Assembly: GCA_015492495.1 (NCBI GenBank)
Contig: WGEY01000009.1
Location: forward strand, 1 to 43,105
DNA length: 43,105 nt
Source of the DNA: Deltaproteobacteria bacterium
GTDB taxonomy: Bacteria; Desulfobacterota; GWC2-55-46; DRQE01
Reading direction: 5' to 3'
The position numbers were made by a program, and so were the translations under genes. The notes under the pieces were generated by a model. That model was not told the DNA's origin and ran no database searches. It saw only the letters and a program-made list of their open reading frames with translations. Every line of letters begins with the position of its first letter. Position 1 is the first letter of the stretch. Shown here one piece after another: positions 7,667 to 18,514 of the stretch.

Positions 7667-10189
7667 TCAACCGGCCGTACCCTCACGCTGCCAGCCCTTG
7701 ATCTTGCCCACATACCTCGCGGCGAGCTTCTTCGCCTTGTCTTCTGTGGAGGCCTCGGCCACTATGTGGAAGTACGAGCGCGTCTGGCTGGGATAGGCTA
7801 TGATCCAGTCCCTGCCGAAGTTTATCTTTATGCCGTCTATGAGGGTCGTTTTCTTGCCTCTCGAGTCTTCCGCGAGCCGCCTCATTATCATGCCCTTCTG
7901 TTCCCACGGGCACGGCACGAGCTCCTTTATCATTATGCTGGGAGGGATCTCCCTCAAAAGTCCGTGCATGGGTGTAGCCTCCTTCGCGAGCATCTCCAGT
8001 ATCTTTACGATGGCGTACATGCCGTCATACACCGGCTGGAATCCGGGGAATATGAATCCGCCCGTATCCTCGCCCACGAAGAGGACATCCTTGCCGGTCG
8101 CCGCCTCCATTAGCCCCCTTGAAGAGGTCTTTGTCCTCGTGGTCTTGAAACCATAGGCCTTGGCCATACGCTCTATGGCCCTCGACGCCGTTACAGGCAC
8201 GGCTATGGTGCCTTTCTTCTTCTCCCTCTTGCCGGTCTTGAGGGTAAGCAATGTAACCAGGTTGAGGGCGGTCTGTCCGTCTATTATCCCGCCGGTGTCA
8301 TCGACAAGGAACACCTTCTCTCCGCCTGCATCGAGGAGGAAACCAGCATCGGCCTTCAAGGAGCGTACGATGGTCGAGAGCTGATCGAGGGATCTCTGGA
8401 ACTCCGCGGCCGTCACCGTGGTCCTGGTGCCGTCTATGTTCGCATTCAGGGCGATCACGTCACACTTCAGGCGTCCGAGTATCGAAGGAAAGATACGTGA
8501 CGAGCTCCCGAAGGAGTAATCCAGCACCACCTTGAAGTGCGCCTTCTGTATCGCATCAGTGTCTATGGCCGCTACGAAGCCGTCGTGGTACGCCTCGAAG
8601 GCATGAACCGGGAAGGCCAGCTCGCCCGTGTCCTCGAGGGTGGCCCTTCTGAAGTCCTCCCGGAAGAAGAGTTTTTCGATGGTCTTCTCCATACCGGGAT
8701 GAAGGTCAAGCCCCGAGTTGTCGAAGAACTTCATGTCGAGCAGTTGTGTATCAAAAGGCGAGCGCCTGGTGTGCACCCCGCCTATCTCGCTTCCGCCCCT
8801 TGCAAGAAACCTTACGACCGGCATGGGGGTTACGCCGTAGTCGTGGACATTGACGCCGGTAGAAAGTATGCCGGTCATTATCGCCCTGTTTATCATGCGC
8901 GACGTCTTGTGGGCGTCCCTGCTGGTCGACACGACCGAACCCTTCTTGAGCGAGGCGCCGTAGGCCGCCCCGAGCTTTGCGGCGAACTCAGGGCTGAGCT
9001 CGACGTTGGCAAGCCCGGTGACGCCGTAGGTTGAAAATATGTTCTTGCTCCACTTCTGTCCCCATATGAGGCTCGATGCCAGGGTCGCTTCATCGTCGAC
9101 CTCCTTGTGGGGCCATACCTTCACGTTGGCACGGACGGAGCTGTTCCGGCCTATCCTGCAGTGATCGCTTACGACGACACCTTCGCCTAAATGGGCGCCT
9201 TCGCATATCTCGGTAGCGTTGCCGACGATGTTCTCCTGCAGACTCGCCCCCCTGCCGATCCTCAGATCACTCCACAGGACCGAATCTATTATGGCGGCCC
9301 CCTCCTCTATGACCGTGTTGTCCCCTATCACGGAGTTCACTATCCTCGCTCCGGACTCCACCCTGCAGTCCCTGCCTACGACGACCGAGCCCTCCAGCTC
9401 GGCGGTGAAGTCTATCCTCGTGTTCTCACCGGTCCATACCCCCTTTCTGCCCACCTCCTCGCCAGGGATATCCACATTGACCTTGCCCTGGAGTATATCC
9501 ATGTTCGCCAGCCTGTACTCCTCCAGGCTCCCCACGTCCTTCCAGTACCCGTCTGCGATGTATCCGTATAGGGGTTCACCCTTTTCGAGCAGAAGCGGAA
9601 AGAGGTCGTTGCTGAAGTCGAACTCCGTGTCCTTTGGGACGTAGTCCAGGACGCGGTTTTCGAGTATGTAGATGCCGGTGTTTATCGTATCGCTGAAGAC
9701 CTCCCCCCAGCCCGGTTTCTCGAGAAAACGCACTATCCTGCCCGACTCATCCGTTATCACTATGCCGAAGGCAAGCGGATTCTCCACGCGCGTCAGCACC
9801 AGGGTGGCCATGGCCTTCTTTTTCCTGTGGAACTCGATGGCGCTCGTGAGATCAATGTCTGTGAGTACATCTCCGCTTATGACCAGCGCGGCGCCTTTTT
9901 TATGGCGCCGGAGCGCGTTGGCCACGCTCCCCGCCGTCCCCAGGTCAACGGTTGGCGAAACATACCTTATCTTGACCCCAAGGTGAGAGCCGTCGCCGAG
10001 GTAGTTGACGATCGCCTCGGGCTGAAAATAAAGCAACGCGGTGAGGTCCGTCAGGGAATGTGCCTTTAGAAGGTCTATTATATGCCCGATGATGGGCTTG
10101 TTTGCCATGGGGACCATGGGCTTGGGGAGGTTGTTTGTGAGGGGGCGAAGCCTAGTGCCGAAGCCGCCCGCCATTATGACACACTTCAT
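7667..10189 (-). CDS. Fused sugar-phosphate nucleotidyltransferase / hexapeptide / phosphomannomutase-like protein
   Basis: N-terminal MAGGFGTRLRPLTNNLPKPMVPMANKPI; left-handed beta-helix hexapeptides; PMM-like C-terminal half with atypical active-site loops. Confidence 0.9.
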   Translation of the reverse strand: MKCVIMAGGFGTRLRPLTNNLPKPMVPMANKPIIGHIIDLLKAHSLTDLTALLYFQPEAIVNYLGDGSHLGVKIRYVSPTVDLGTAGSVANALRRHKKGAALVISGDVLTDIDLTSAIEFHRKKKAMATLVLTRVENPLAFGIVITDESGRIVRFLEKPGWGEVFSDTINTGIYILENRVLDYVPKDTEFDFSNDLFPLLLEKGEPLYGYIADGYWKDVGSLEEYRLANMDILQGKVNVDIPGEEVGRKGVWTGENTRIDFTAELEGSVVVGRDCRVESGARIVNSVIGDNTVIEEGAAIIDSVLWSDLRIGRGASLQENIVGNATEICEGAHLGEGVVVSDHCRIGRNSSVRANVKVWPHKEVDDEATLASSLIWGQKWSKNIFSTYGVTGLANVELSPEFAAKLGAAYGASLKKGSVVSTSRDAHKTSRMINRAIMTGILSTGVNVHDYGVTPMPVVRFLARGGSEIGGVHTRRSPFDTQLLDMKFFDNSGLDLHPGMEKTIEKLFFREDFRRATLEDTGELAFPVHAFEAYHDGFVAAIDTDAIQKAHFKVVLDYSFGSSSRIFPSILGRLKCDVIALNANIDGTRTTVTAAEFQRSLDQLSTIVRSLKADAGFLLDAGGEKVFLVDDTGGIIDGQTALNLVTLLTLKTGKREKKKGTIAVPVTASRAIERMAKAYGFKTTRTKTSSRGLMEAATGKDVLFVGEDTGGFIFPGFQPVYDGMYAIVKILEMLAKEATPMHGLLREIPPSIMIKELVPCPWEQKGMIMRRLAEDSRGKKTTLIDGIKINFGRDWIIAYPSQTRSYFHIVAEASTEDKAKKLAARYVGKIKGWQREGTAG

Positions 10190-10650
10190 GGGAACCTCTG
10201 ACAGGTCTGAAGGATACGGGAAAGCATGAGAGCCTTAATTATACCCGACCGCAACCCCCGAGGCAAGGCGCGGATGATCTTCGAGTGTTAAGAAAGATAT
10301 CTTTTTTGAGCTCGCGATGCATCTCAGATCCGCATCTCACAGAAAGGCCTGCTGCGTTTCGTGCCCTTGGAATACCCACTGGACGCGACCAAGCACCTGA
10401 TTGCCGCAGAATCTACCTTCTGATAGGGGACACCGCGGACAGGTGTCGCTACGCCATTAGTGGCATCGAAATATTAGCAGTTTGACCATAAACAGTCAAG
10501 GAGGCCGCTTCATCGGCAAGGGCTGCTTGTAGTAAACCGGTGAATTGCGGATGAGATGAAATACAGGTTATGGCCGTTGAGACGGGTAGAAATGTCTTTT
10601 TTCGCTCCGTGCGTGAACCGGGCAGGGAGAGAGGGGGAAGGCCCCCTCCT

Positions 10651-11907
10651 CTATGTCCCCATCTCCCAAGAAGCGAGATATTCCCTCTGTTCCTTTGTGA
10701 GCTTGTCTATCTTCACGCCGAGGGTTTCGAGCTTCATCCTGGCGATCTCCCTGTCGATGTCCTCGGGCACGGTGTATACCCTCTTTTCGAGGTTGGAGCC
10801 TCTCTGTACAAGGTAGGCGGCGCTCAGTGCCTGGTTTGCGAAGCTCATGTCCATGACGCTGGCCGGATGCCCCTCGGCGCAGGCGAGGTTCACGAGCCTG
10901 CCCTCTGCGAGCACATGTATCCTTCTGCCGTCCTCGAGGCGATATTCCTGGACAAAATCCCTTATTATCCTCTTGGACTTCGTAAGCCCCTTAAGGCCCT
11001 CCAGCTCTAGCTCCACGTTGAAGTGGCCGGAGTTGCAGACTATGGCGCCGTCTTTCATGTTCTTGAAGTGCTCTTTTCTTATAACGTTTATGTCACCGGT
11101 CACAGTGCAGAAGAAATCCCCTATACGTGCAGCGCGTGCGATCGGCATGACCTGGAAGCCGTCCATCACGGCCTCGAGCGCCTTCAGAGGATCGACCTCG
11201 GTCACTATCACGTTGGCCCCGGCCCCGCGCGCCCTCATTGCAAGCCCCTTGCCGCACCACCCGTAACCACAGACCACGAACGATGAGCCTGCGACGAGCC
11301 TGTTGGTTGCCCTGATTATACCGTCCAGCGTGGACTGTCCGGTGCCGTAACGGTTGTCGAAGAAGTGCTTGGTCGCCGCGTCGTTCACAGCGATCACCGG
11401 AAACTTCAGCAGCCCCTTGTTGGCCAGGCTCTTGAGCCTTATCACACCGGTGGTCGTCTCCTCTGTGGAACCTATTACGTACTCCGCATCCTTCTTCCTC
11501 TTCGAGTGAAGGACCGACACAAGGTCCGCCCCGTCATCCATCGTAATCTGCGGCTTCTTGTCGAGTACCGCGTTTATGTGCCTGTAGTAGGTCTTGTTGT
11601 CCTCGCCCCTTACCGCAAACACAGCTACGCCGTAGTCCTTCACCAGGGAAGCCGCGACATCGTCCTGGGTGCTCAGGGGGTTTGATGCGCAGAGGTACAC
11701 CTCGGCCCCTCCCGCCTTGAGGGTTCTCATCAGATTGGCGGTCTCGGTGGTCACGTGCAGGCAGGCGGCTATCCTTACCCCCTTGAGGGTCTTCTTCTTG
11801 GAAAAGCTCTCCCTTATCCGCCTCAGAACCGGCATGTCCCTTTCAGCCCACTCTATCCTGTCCTTGCCCTTTGCGCTCAACTTGAGGTCCTTAACGTCTG
11901 AATTCAT
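10651..11907 (-). CDS. ahcY: Adenosylhomocysteinase
   Basis: [46 protein letters not shown] motifs. Confidence 0.97.
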   Translation of the reverse strand: MNSDVKDLKLSAKGKDRIEWAERDMPVLRRIRESFSKKKTLKGVRIAACLHVTTETANLMRTLKAGGAEVYLCASNPLSTQDDVAASLVKDYGVAVFAVRGEDNKTYYRHINAVLDKKPQITMDDGADLVSVLHSKRKKDAEYVIGSTEETTTGVIRLKSLANKGLLKFPVIAVNDAATKHFFDNRYGTGQSTLDGIIRATNRLVAGSSFVVCGYGWCGKGLAMRARGAGANVIVTEVDPLKALEAVMDGFQVMPIARAARIGDFFCTVTGDINVIRKEHFKNMKDGAIVCNSGHFNVELELEGLKGLTKSKRIIRDFVQEYRLEDGRRIHVLAEGRLVNLACAEGHPASVMDMSFANQALSAAYLVQRGSNLEKRVYTVPEDIDREIARMKLETLGVKIDKLTKEQREYLASWEMGT

Positions 11908-11940
11908 CTTGCCTCCCTAATGTTTTTTATTAGAACTTGA

Positions 11941-11986
11941 ACGTGTATTGCGCTCGCCAAAGCCTGCAGCGGGCTTGGAGAGCTCC
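11941..11986 (+). repeat. Partial copy D of the intergenic repeat family (middle segment)
   Basis: cgtgtattgcgctcgccaaagcctgcagcgggcttggagagctcc resembles ttatatttagctcgctaaccccgaagcgggcttcgggagatgcc of copy C. Confidence 0.5.
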
Positions 11987-12071
11987 AATGTCCGCGCGGT
12001 TTGTTAAACCTGTAAAGCCGCTGGAAGACGGGTGCAGCCCGGCACCGCGTAGGCAGCTCTTGACCCGCCGC

Positions 12072-13235
12072 TCAGAGCCCGGCATCCTTCCTGAGCGCCT
12101 CTGCCTTGTCGGTCCTCTCCCACATGAACTCCGGCTCGTTCCTTCCGAAGTGCCCGTAGGCCGCAGTCTTCTTGTATATGGGCCTCAGGAGGTCGAGCTC
12201 CTCGATTATGTCGGCGGGCTTCATCCTGAAGTGCTCCCTGACGAGCCTTTCGATCTTTTCGTTCTCGATCTTCTCGGTTCCGAAGGTATCCACCATGACG
12301 CTGACCGGCTCCGATACACCGATGGCGTAGGCCAGCTGGACCTCGCACTCCGAGGCGAGCCCCGCGGCCACAATGTTCTTGGCGATGTACCTGGCCATGT
12401 ATGAAGCCGACCTGTCGACCTTTGAGGGGTCCTTGCCTGAAAACGCTCCGCCGCCGTGGCTTCCGTGCCCCCCGTATGTATCGACGATTATCTTTCTTCC
12501 CGTCAAACCGCAATCACCGTGAGGGCCGCCTATTACGAACTTGCCGGTGGGGTTTATGTGAAAGCTGGTGTCAGGGACCAGGATCTCCTGCGGTATGACC
12601 TTTTTTATGACCTCTTCCATTATACCTTCCTTGAGGTCCGACTGCGACACATCCGGACTGTGCTGGCTGGAGACGACGACCGTATCGACCGAGACGGGCC
12701 TGTTGTCGACATACCTGAGGGTGACCTGGCTCTTGCCGTCCGGCCTGAGGAAGTCGAGTATCCCCTGCTTCCTTACCTCCGCAAGCCTCTTTGTAAGCTT
12801 GTGAGAAAGAACGATCGGCATGGGCATGAGCTCCGGGGTATGGTCGCAGGCGTAACCGAACATCAGCCCCTGGTCTCCGGCTCCCTGATCCTTTTCCTCC
12901 GACTCGTCCACACCCATCGCAATGTCGGGGGACTGCCTGTCGAGTGTCACGACCACGGCGCAGCTCTGCCAGTCAAAGCCCATGTCAGGCCCTGTGTAAC
13001 CTATCTCTTTTACGGTCTGCCTCGCCACATCCTGGTAGTGCACGGATGTCTTGCTCGTTATTTCACCGGCGATCAGTATAAGCCCCGTTGTGACGAGCGT
13101 CTCACACGCCACCCTGCTGCTGGGGTCACCGGACAGATGGGCATCGAGCACGGCATCGGATATCTGATCCGAGATCTTGTCAGGATGCCCTTCGGTAACT
13201 GACTCGGATGTAAAAAGATATTCTCTCAATCCCAT
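12072..13235 (-). CDS. metK: S-adenosylmethionine synthetase
   Basis: [50 protein letters not shown]. Start chosen at MGLREYLF. Confidence 0.97.
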   Translation of the reverse strand: MGLREYLFTSESVTEGHPDKISDQISDAVLDAHLSGDPSSRVACETLVTTGLILIAGEITSKTSVHYQDVARQTVKEIGYTGPDMGFDWQSCAVVVTLDRQSPDIAMGVDESEEKDQGAGDQGLMFGYACDHTPELMPMPIVLSHKLTKRLAEVRKQGILDFLRPDGKSQVTLRYVDNRPVSVDTVVVSSQHSPDVSQSDLKEGIMEEVIKKVIPQEILVPDTSFHINPTGKFVIGGPHGDCGLTGRKIIVDTYGGHGSHGGGAFSGKDPSKVDRSASYMARYIAKNIVAAGLASECEVQLAYAIGVSEPVSVMVDTFGTEKIENEKIERLVREHFRMKPADIIEELDLLRPIYKKTAAYGHFGRNEPEFMWERTDKAEALRKDAGL

Positions 13236-13365
13236 TGTTCCTCTCCTTGTCGGATATTTGATATCAAAAGGGACATTATTTAATCTTTTTGCGGAATTGT
13301 CAAACAATTTCTACTTTTGCGGCAACGCCATGGCACCGTTCTGCGGCTCCGAACAGCAGCATGCA

Positions 13366-15150
13366 TCAGCTCCAGTACTCCTCCTTGTAGAAGTCGGTCA
13401 GCTTGGAACTTACATAATTTTCCACTTCCCTCGCCGTCGAAAACTGCAGGATCGCCCTTCCGATCTCCCTCGCCTCGGCATAGCTTATCGAACGCACGAG
13501 CTTTTTGACCCTCAGGAGCGAAAACGCGTTCATGCTCAACTGTTCAACTCCCATGCCAACGAATATGAGCGCATGCTCAGGCTCACCCGCCATTTCCCCG
13601 CACACGCTCACACTTATGCCGTGCTTTTTTGCGGAATCGACCACGCTGTTTATGATCCTCAATACGGCCGGATGAAAGGGCTCATAGAGATATGCCACGT
13701 GCTCGTTAACCCTGTCGATGGCGAGTGAATACTGGAGGAGATCGTTCGTACCTATGGAGAAGAAGTCGCACTCCTTGGCCAGGATGTCGGCGATGAGAGC
13801 GGCCGACGGCACCTCTATCATCACCCCGACCTCTATATCGGGATCAAACGGCTTACCCTCCTTTATGAGCTCGTCCTTCGTCTCTTCGAGCACCGCCTTT
13901 GCACGCCGGAACTCCTCGATGCCGGATATCATGGGAAACATTATCTTCAACTCGCCGTGGACGCTCGCGCGCAGGATCCCCTTCAGCTGCGTCTTGAATA
14001 TGTCGGGTCTCTTGAGCGAGAACCTGATGGCCCTCAACCCCATCGCCGGATTTATCTCGTCGACGGTATCCATGTGGGCGAGAAATTTGTCTCCGCCTAT
14101 GTCGAGTGTGCGGATCACCACGGGATTGGGGGCCATCCTCTTTGCAACGTAGCTGTACGCGGCGACATGCTCCTCCTCCGTGGGCAGATCCTTCCGGTTC
14201 AAGAACAGAAACTCGCTGCGGTAAAGCCCTATGCCCTCTGCACCGTGGTTTAGGAGCGCGTTTATCTCCTCGGCCATCTCCATGTTCCCCATAAGCTTCA
14301 CCCTGTGGCCGTCGATCGTTTCCGACGGAAGGCTCCTGTAGTGATGCAGGGCCTTACCATACCTCTCGTACCTCTCCTTGCGCTTCTCGTATACGTTTAT
14401 GACACTCTCGGACGGGTTTACGATGACCGCACCGGTCATTGCATCGACTATGACCGTATCGCCGGTCTCAACCTTCTGCGTGATATTTTCAAGCCCTACA
14501 ACCGCCGGCAGTTCCAGCGCCCTTGCCATGATGGCCGTATGAGATGTCCTGCCGCCCATGTCGGTAAGGAATGCCAGGACCTTGCCCTTGACCATCTGCG
14601 CCGTATCCGCCGGCGAGAGATCATGGGCGACGATCACCGATGGCTCGTCTATATCCGCAAGGCTTTTCTCCGCTTTGCCGCTGAGGTTTAAAAGGATTCT
14701 GTCAACTATGTGCTCGATATCTGAGCTTCGCTCCTTGAAGTACCTGTCATCTATCTTGTCAAAGAGCGCCCTTATGTCCTTGAGGACCGACTTAAGCGCC
14801 CACTCCGCATTCACCCGATCCTTTCTTATGACTTCTATGGTGTCGTTTATGAGCATCTGGTCCTGGAGTATCATCATGTGGGCGTCTATTATCGCAATGT
14901 GTTCCTTGCCGCGGCCCTCCTTCGCCAGCGTCCTCTTGATCTTGTTGAGCTGCTCCATAGACACCTTGACCGCGTCCTTGAACCTACTGACCTCGGCCTC
15001 GACCGCCGAAGGATCAAGGTAGCAGAAGTGGACCGGTTCCACTCCCTTGGTCTTGACAAGGTAGGCCTTCCCTATCACTATGCCGGAGGACACCCCGATA
15101 CCCCTCATCAAGATGACCTCTTTTTTCGCCTCAGACTTCGTCTTCATCAA
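13366..15150 (-). CDS. ptsI: PTS phosphoenolpyruvate-protein phosphotransferase (enzyme I)
   Basis: GGRTSHTAIMARALELPAVVG phospho-His site; FMFPMI-like and GEMAGEP motifs. No GAF domain, so not EI-Ntr type. Confidence 0.96.
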   Translation of the reverse strand: MMKTKSEAKKEVILMRGIGVSSGIVIGKAYLVKTKGVEPVHFCYLDPSAVEAEVSRFKDAVKVSMEQLNKIKRTLAKEGRGKEHIAIIDAHMMILQDQMLINDTIEVIRKDRVNAEWALKSVLKDIRALFDKIDDRYFKERSSDIEHIVDRILLNLSGKAEKSLADIDEPSVIVAHDLSPADTAQMVKGKVLAFLTDMGGRTSHTAIMARALELPAVVGLENITQKVETGDTVIVDAMTGAVIVNPSESVINVYEKRKERYERYGKALHHYRSLPSETIDGHRVKLMGNMEMAEEINALLNHGAEGIGLYRSEFLFLNRKDLPTEEEHVAAYSYVAKRMAPNPVVIRTLDIGGDKFLAHMDTVDEINPAMGLRAIRFSLKRPDIFKTQLKGILRASVHGELKIMFPMISGIEEFRRAKAVLEETKDELIKEGKPFDPDIEVGVMIEVPSAALIADILAKECDFFSIGTNDLLQYSLAIDRVNEHVAYLYEPFHPAVLRIINSVVDSAKKHGISVSVCGEMAGEPEHALIFVGMGVEQLSMNAFSLLRVKKLVRSISYAEAREIGRAILQFSTAREVENYVSSKLTDFYKEEYWS

Positions 15151-15424
15151 AACCTCGCTCTATCAGTTCTCCAAGGGCCTGCACGGCATCCCTGGCATCC
15201 TGTCCCTGAGCGCTCACCGTGATCTTAGAGCCGCATCCTGCGGCAAGTATCAACACCCCCATGATACTCTTGCCGTTTACCCTAAGACCATCTTTTTCGA
15301 CGAACACCTCTGCTGCAAACTTGTTGGCAAGCTGTACGAATAATGAAGCGGCCCTGGCATGAAGCCCCAACCTGTTTTTTATGGTAAATGTCCTCTCGAA
15401 CGTGTCGTTCCCCATGGTTGTCAT
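15131..15424 (-). CDS. ptsH: HPr family phosphocarrier protein
   Basis: GLHARAA (His site) and NGKSIMGVLILAA (Ser site). Confidence 0.93.
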   Translation of the reverse strand: MTTMGNDTFERTFTIKNRLGLHARAASLFVQLANKFAAEVFVEKDGLRVNGKSIMGVLILAAGCGSKITVSAQGQDARDAVQALGELIERGFDEDEV

Positions 15425-15463
15425 CTACAGAGATCCCGCCCGGGCGAAAGCAAACGGGACGCA

Positions 15464-15946
15464 TCACTCTCCTCGCAACCCCCTTTTTTCGTACGGTACG
15501 GGCGGCCTGGTCGGAATATCCCTGATATCTATCTCCACGCCGAAGCTTTCGAACCTCTCTATGATCTCTTCGTCTTCCCTGTTTATTATCACGGAACGGC
15601 TGAGCCTCCTGCCGTCGTTGGAATGATGGATGTTACCTATGTTCAAGGAGGTGAACCTGAGCCCTTTGTCATAAAGCCTCATCGCGTCCTTCAAGTCACT
15701 TACGATCAATATTCCCCTTGCTTCCCTCAGATCCTCCTCCTCTACCTCGTCCATGACATCCTCGATCCTCTTTATGAGCACCCGCAGGTGCTGGTCGCCG
15801 CATGCGCTCATCACGGCCGTCCTGAAGCTGTCGGAGGCCGACTCGTCCGATGCTATGATGAGAAAGTCGGCGTCCATGAAGGGGACCCATGCCCCGAGCA
15901 CCTGACCGTGAAGCAACCTGTCGTCTACGCGCACAAGCAGTATCAT
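15464..15946 (-). CDS. PTS system mannose/sorbose-family IIB component
   Basis: RVDDRLLHGQVLGAWVPFMDAD phospho-His motif. Confidence 0.92.
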   Translation of the reverse strand: MILLVRVDDRLLHGQVLGAWVPFMDADFLIIASDESASDSFRTAVMSACGDQHLRVLIKRIEDVMDEVEEEDLREARGILIVSDLKDAMRLYDKGLRFTSLNIGNIHHSNDGRRLSRSVIINREDEEIIERFESFGVEIDIRDIPTRPPVPYEKRGLRGE

Positions 15947-16215
15947 CTACAAAACCTCTGCCATAGGAGGCCACTAAGAATATACAGGGATATCCGAACC
16001 GCCGGACGAATCCCCCGCCGTGGAGGAAATACCTTGCAACACCTTCATCCGACCCTTTATCAAAGCCCTCTGAGGGCTCCGAGTGCAAGGGGGATACACA
16101 CCTTTTATACGCGCCCGCAGCACCTCTTTACCCGGAGGGGCAGCCGGTGGCACCTATGTCTCGCGCAGGGCTTCGCCACCGGCAACGAGATGCCGGGAGC
16201 CACCTTTCGGAGCCC

Positions 16216-16620
16216 CTAGCCCTTTTTCTTGAGCATCTCGCTGGCCAGAACGATACTCTTGTGTCCGTGGTCGACGAGAAGCCTCACCAGTTCCTCGAGG
16301 CTCCTGCCCTCCCTGTTGTTCAGGAATTTGAGGATAAGGGGCAGGTTCACACCGGTGATTATCTCGACCTCCCCTTCCTCGAGAAGCGAGAGAGCTATGT
16401 TAGAAGGTGTACCGCCGAACATATCGGTAAAGATGACGACACCGTCGCCGTGGCTGATCTCCTTGATGGCATCCGTCAACATGGCCCTTATCTCTTCGCT
16501 GCTCTCCGCGCCCTTTATCCCGATGGCGCGCACGTCCTTCACATTGCCGGCTATCCTGTCGGCGGTATCCAGAATAGCCTCGGCCAGCCCGCCGTGGGTT
16601 ATTATAACTGCACCGACCAT
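16216..16620 (-). CDS. PTS system mannose-family IIA component
   Basis: MVGAVIITHGGLAEAILDTADRIAG, FTDMFGGTPSNIAL. Confidence 0.93.
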   Translation of the reverse strand: MVGAVIITHGGLAEAILDTADRIAGNVKDVRAIGIKGAESSEEIRAMLTDAIKEISHGDGVVIFTDMFGGTPSNIALSLLEEGEVEIITGVNLPLILKFLNNREGRSLEELVRLLVDHGHKSIVLASEMLKKKG

Positions 16621-16674
16621 GGTCCACCCTTTCAATCCGTCTCAGGTTGACAACAATGGAGCAAAACCTTCACG

Positions 16675-17538
16675 CTATACCTTGTCGATGTCCCTGTGCC
16701 TATGCCTCGGGGTACCGTACCTTGATCCTATCAGCCCGGAAAGGGCGTCTACTATCACGACCGACCTGTGTTTGCCGCCGGTGCAACCTACGGCTATGGT
16801 AAGGTAAGACTTACCTTCCTTCCAGTAAAGCGGTATGAGGTACTCCAGCAGCCCCCTGAACCTCTCGATGAAGTCCTTCGTCTCCTGCCTCGACAGAACG
16901 AACTCTTTTACAGCCCCGTGCCTGCCGTCGAGCCCCTTGAACTCATCCATGAAGTAGGGATTGGGCAGGAACCTTACGTCCATCACGATGTCTGCATCGG
17001 TGGGAACGCCGTAGCGGAAGCCGAAGGATACGAGGTTGACGACCATCTTGCGCCTGCCCACAGGGACTGAAAAGTAATCCCTGATGTACTCCTGCAGCTG
17101 GTGCACATTGAAGGCGGTCGTGTCGATGATCTTGTCGGCATGTGACTTGATATCCTTAAGAAGCTCCCTTTCGGCTGCGATGCCCTCCGTGGGGCTCGCT
17201 GCGTCCTCTATGGGGTGTCTTCTGCGCGTCTCGCTGAATCTTCTTACAAGGACATCGTCAGAGGCCTCGAGGTATATGAGCTCTCCCCTGTAGCCGGCCT
17301 TCTTCAGACCGCTGAAGATGTCCGGGAACTCTTTTAGGAACTCCCGCTCGCGAACGTCTACGACGGTTGCCACCTTTGTTATCTCTTCACTCTGTGCCAG
17401 GAGTTCCAGAAATTTGGGTAGCAGCGTGACGGGCAGATTATCAACACAGAAAAAGCCCAGATCTTCCAGGACCTTTATGGCTGTGCTCTTACCCGCCCCT
17501 GAAGGTCCGCTTAGAACGACGAGTCGTATGTCCTTCAA
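16675..17538 (-). CDS. rapZ: RNase adapter RapZ / YvcJ-type P-loop nucleotide-binding protein
   Basis: SGPSGAGKSTAIKVLEDLGFFCVDNLP, FGFRYGVPTDADIVMDVRFLPNP, GCTGGKHRSV. Confidence 0.97.
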   Translation of the reverse strand: MKDIRLVVLSGPSGAGKSTAIKVLEDLGFFCVDNLPVTLLPKFLELLAQSEEITKVATVVDVREREFLKEFPDIFSGLKKAGYRGELIYLEASDDVLVRRFSETRRRHPIEDAASPTEGIAAERELLKDIKSHADKIIDTTAFNVHQLQEYIRDYFSVPVGRRKMVVNLVSFGFRYGVPTDADIVMDVRFLPNPYFMDEFKGLDGRHGAVKEFVLSRQETKDFIERFRGLLEYLIPLYWKEGKSYLTIAVGCTGGKHRSVVIVDALSGLIGSRYGTPRHRHRDIDKV

Positions 17539-17540
17539 AC

Positions 17541-18470
17541 CTAAACCTTCTCAAGCCTCTTGTCCGGGATGGTAAGGCTTTCTATGAGTTCCTTTGATGA
17601 ATGGTGTCCCATTATCTTCAAAAGCTGGTTGCGTGCCGCGATCTCAACGATGGCCGCGACACTCCTGCCGGGGCTTACGGGTACCCTCAGGTAGGGCAGC
17701 TCCACACCGAGTATCTCACAGGTCCTGTCCTCTATGCCGAGCCTCTCGTAATCACCCCCGGGGTCCCAGCTTATGAGCTCCACAACGAGATCCATCTGCT
17801 TCTTCTCTCTTATGGCCGTTATGCCGAAGAGATCCTTTATGTTTACGATCCCTATGCCCCTGACCTCGAGATGGTAAGGTATGCGGTCAGAAGCCATGCC
17901 GAAGAGCGTAGAAGGGTATATCCTCTTGACCATGACCACGTCATCCGCCACGAGCCTGTATCCCCTGGAGACGAGCTCGAGGGCGCACTCGCTCTTGCCT
18001 ATGCCGCTTTTGCCCTTTATGAGTATCCCTATGCCCAGAAGATCCACGAGAACACCGTGCAGCGTTGTCGAAGGTGCAAGCCTTGTCTCGAGAAACTTGA
18101 TGATCCTCTCTATGAGTACGGACGACGAAAGCGGGGTGCCGAGCAGCGGAATCCCCTTCTCTCTTGCATGCTCCAGGAGCTGGGGCGGAGGCTTCAGCCC
18201 TCTGGTGATTACTATGGCCGGGATACCCGCCTTCAGGATACCGAGCGCCTCCTTGCACCCCTTGGTATCGAGGTTTCTAAGATACCCTATTTCGGCCGCT
18301 CCGAGTATCTGGATCCTGTCTGCGTGGAGCTTACCCAGGAGTCCGGTCAGAAGCAGGCCGGGCTTTTGAACCCTCGGGGTTGCGATCCTGTTCGAAAGAC
18401 CGCTCTCTACCCCGACACACTTCAGCGCCAGAGTGCTTTGTTCGAGAAGATCCTTGACCTTTACATCCAT
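17541..18470 (-). CDS. hprK: HPr kinase/phosphorylase
   Basis: GKSGIGKSECALELVSRGYRLVADDVV, RGIGIVNIKDLFG. Confidence 0.96.
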   Translation of the reverse strand: MDVKVKDLLEQSTLALKCVGVESGLSNRIATPRVQKPGLLLTGLLGKLHADRIQILGAAEIGYLRNLDTKGCKEALGILKAGIPAIVITRGLKPPPQLLEHAREKGIPLLGTPLSSSVLIERIIKFLETRLAPSTTLHGVLVDLLGIGILIKGKSGIGKSECALELVSRGYRLVADDVVMVKRIYPSTLFGMASDRIPYHLEVRGIGIVNIKDLFGITAIREKKQMDLVVELISWDPGGDYERLGIEDRTCEILGVELPYLRVPVSPGRSVAAIVEIAARNQLLKIMGHHSSKELIESLTIPDKRLEKV

Positions 18471-18514
18471 GGCACGTACCTGTGAGGCGCACTGTCGAGG
18501 TGTCCGTACGGAGC

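Noticed and set aside
10556-11010. Plus-strand ORFs near the end of ahcY
   Set aside because: Mostly antisense to ahcY; no motif or RBS support.
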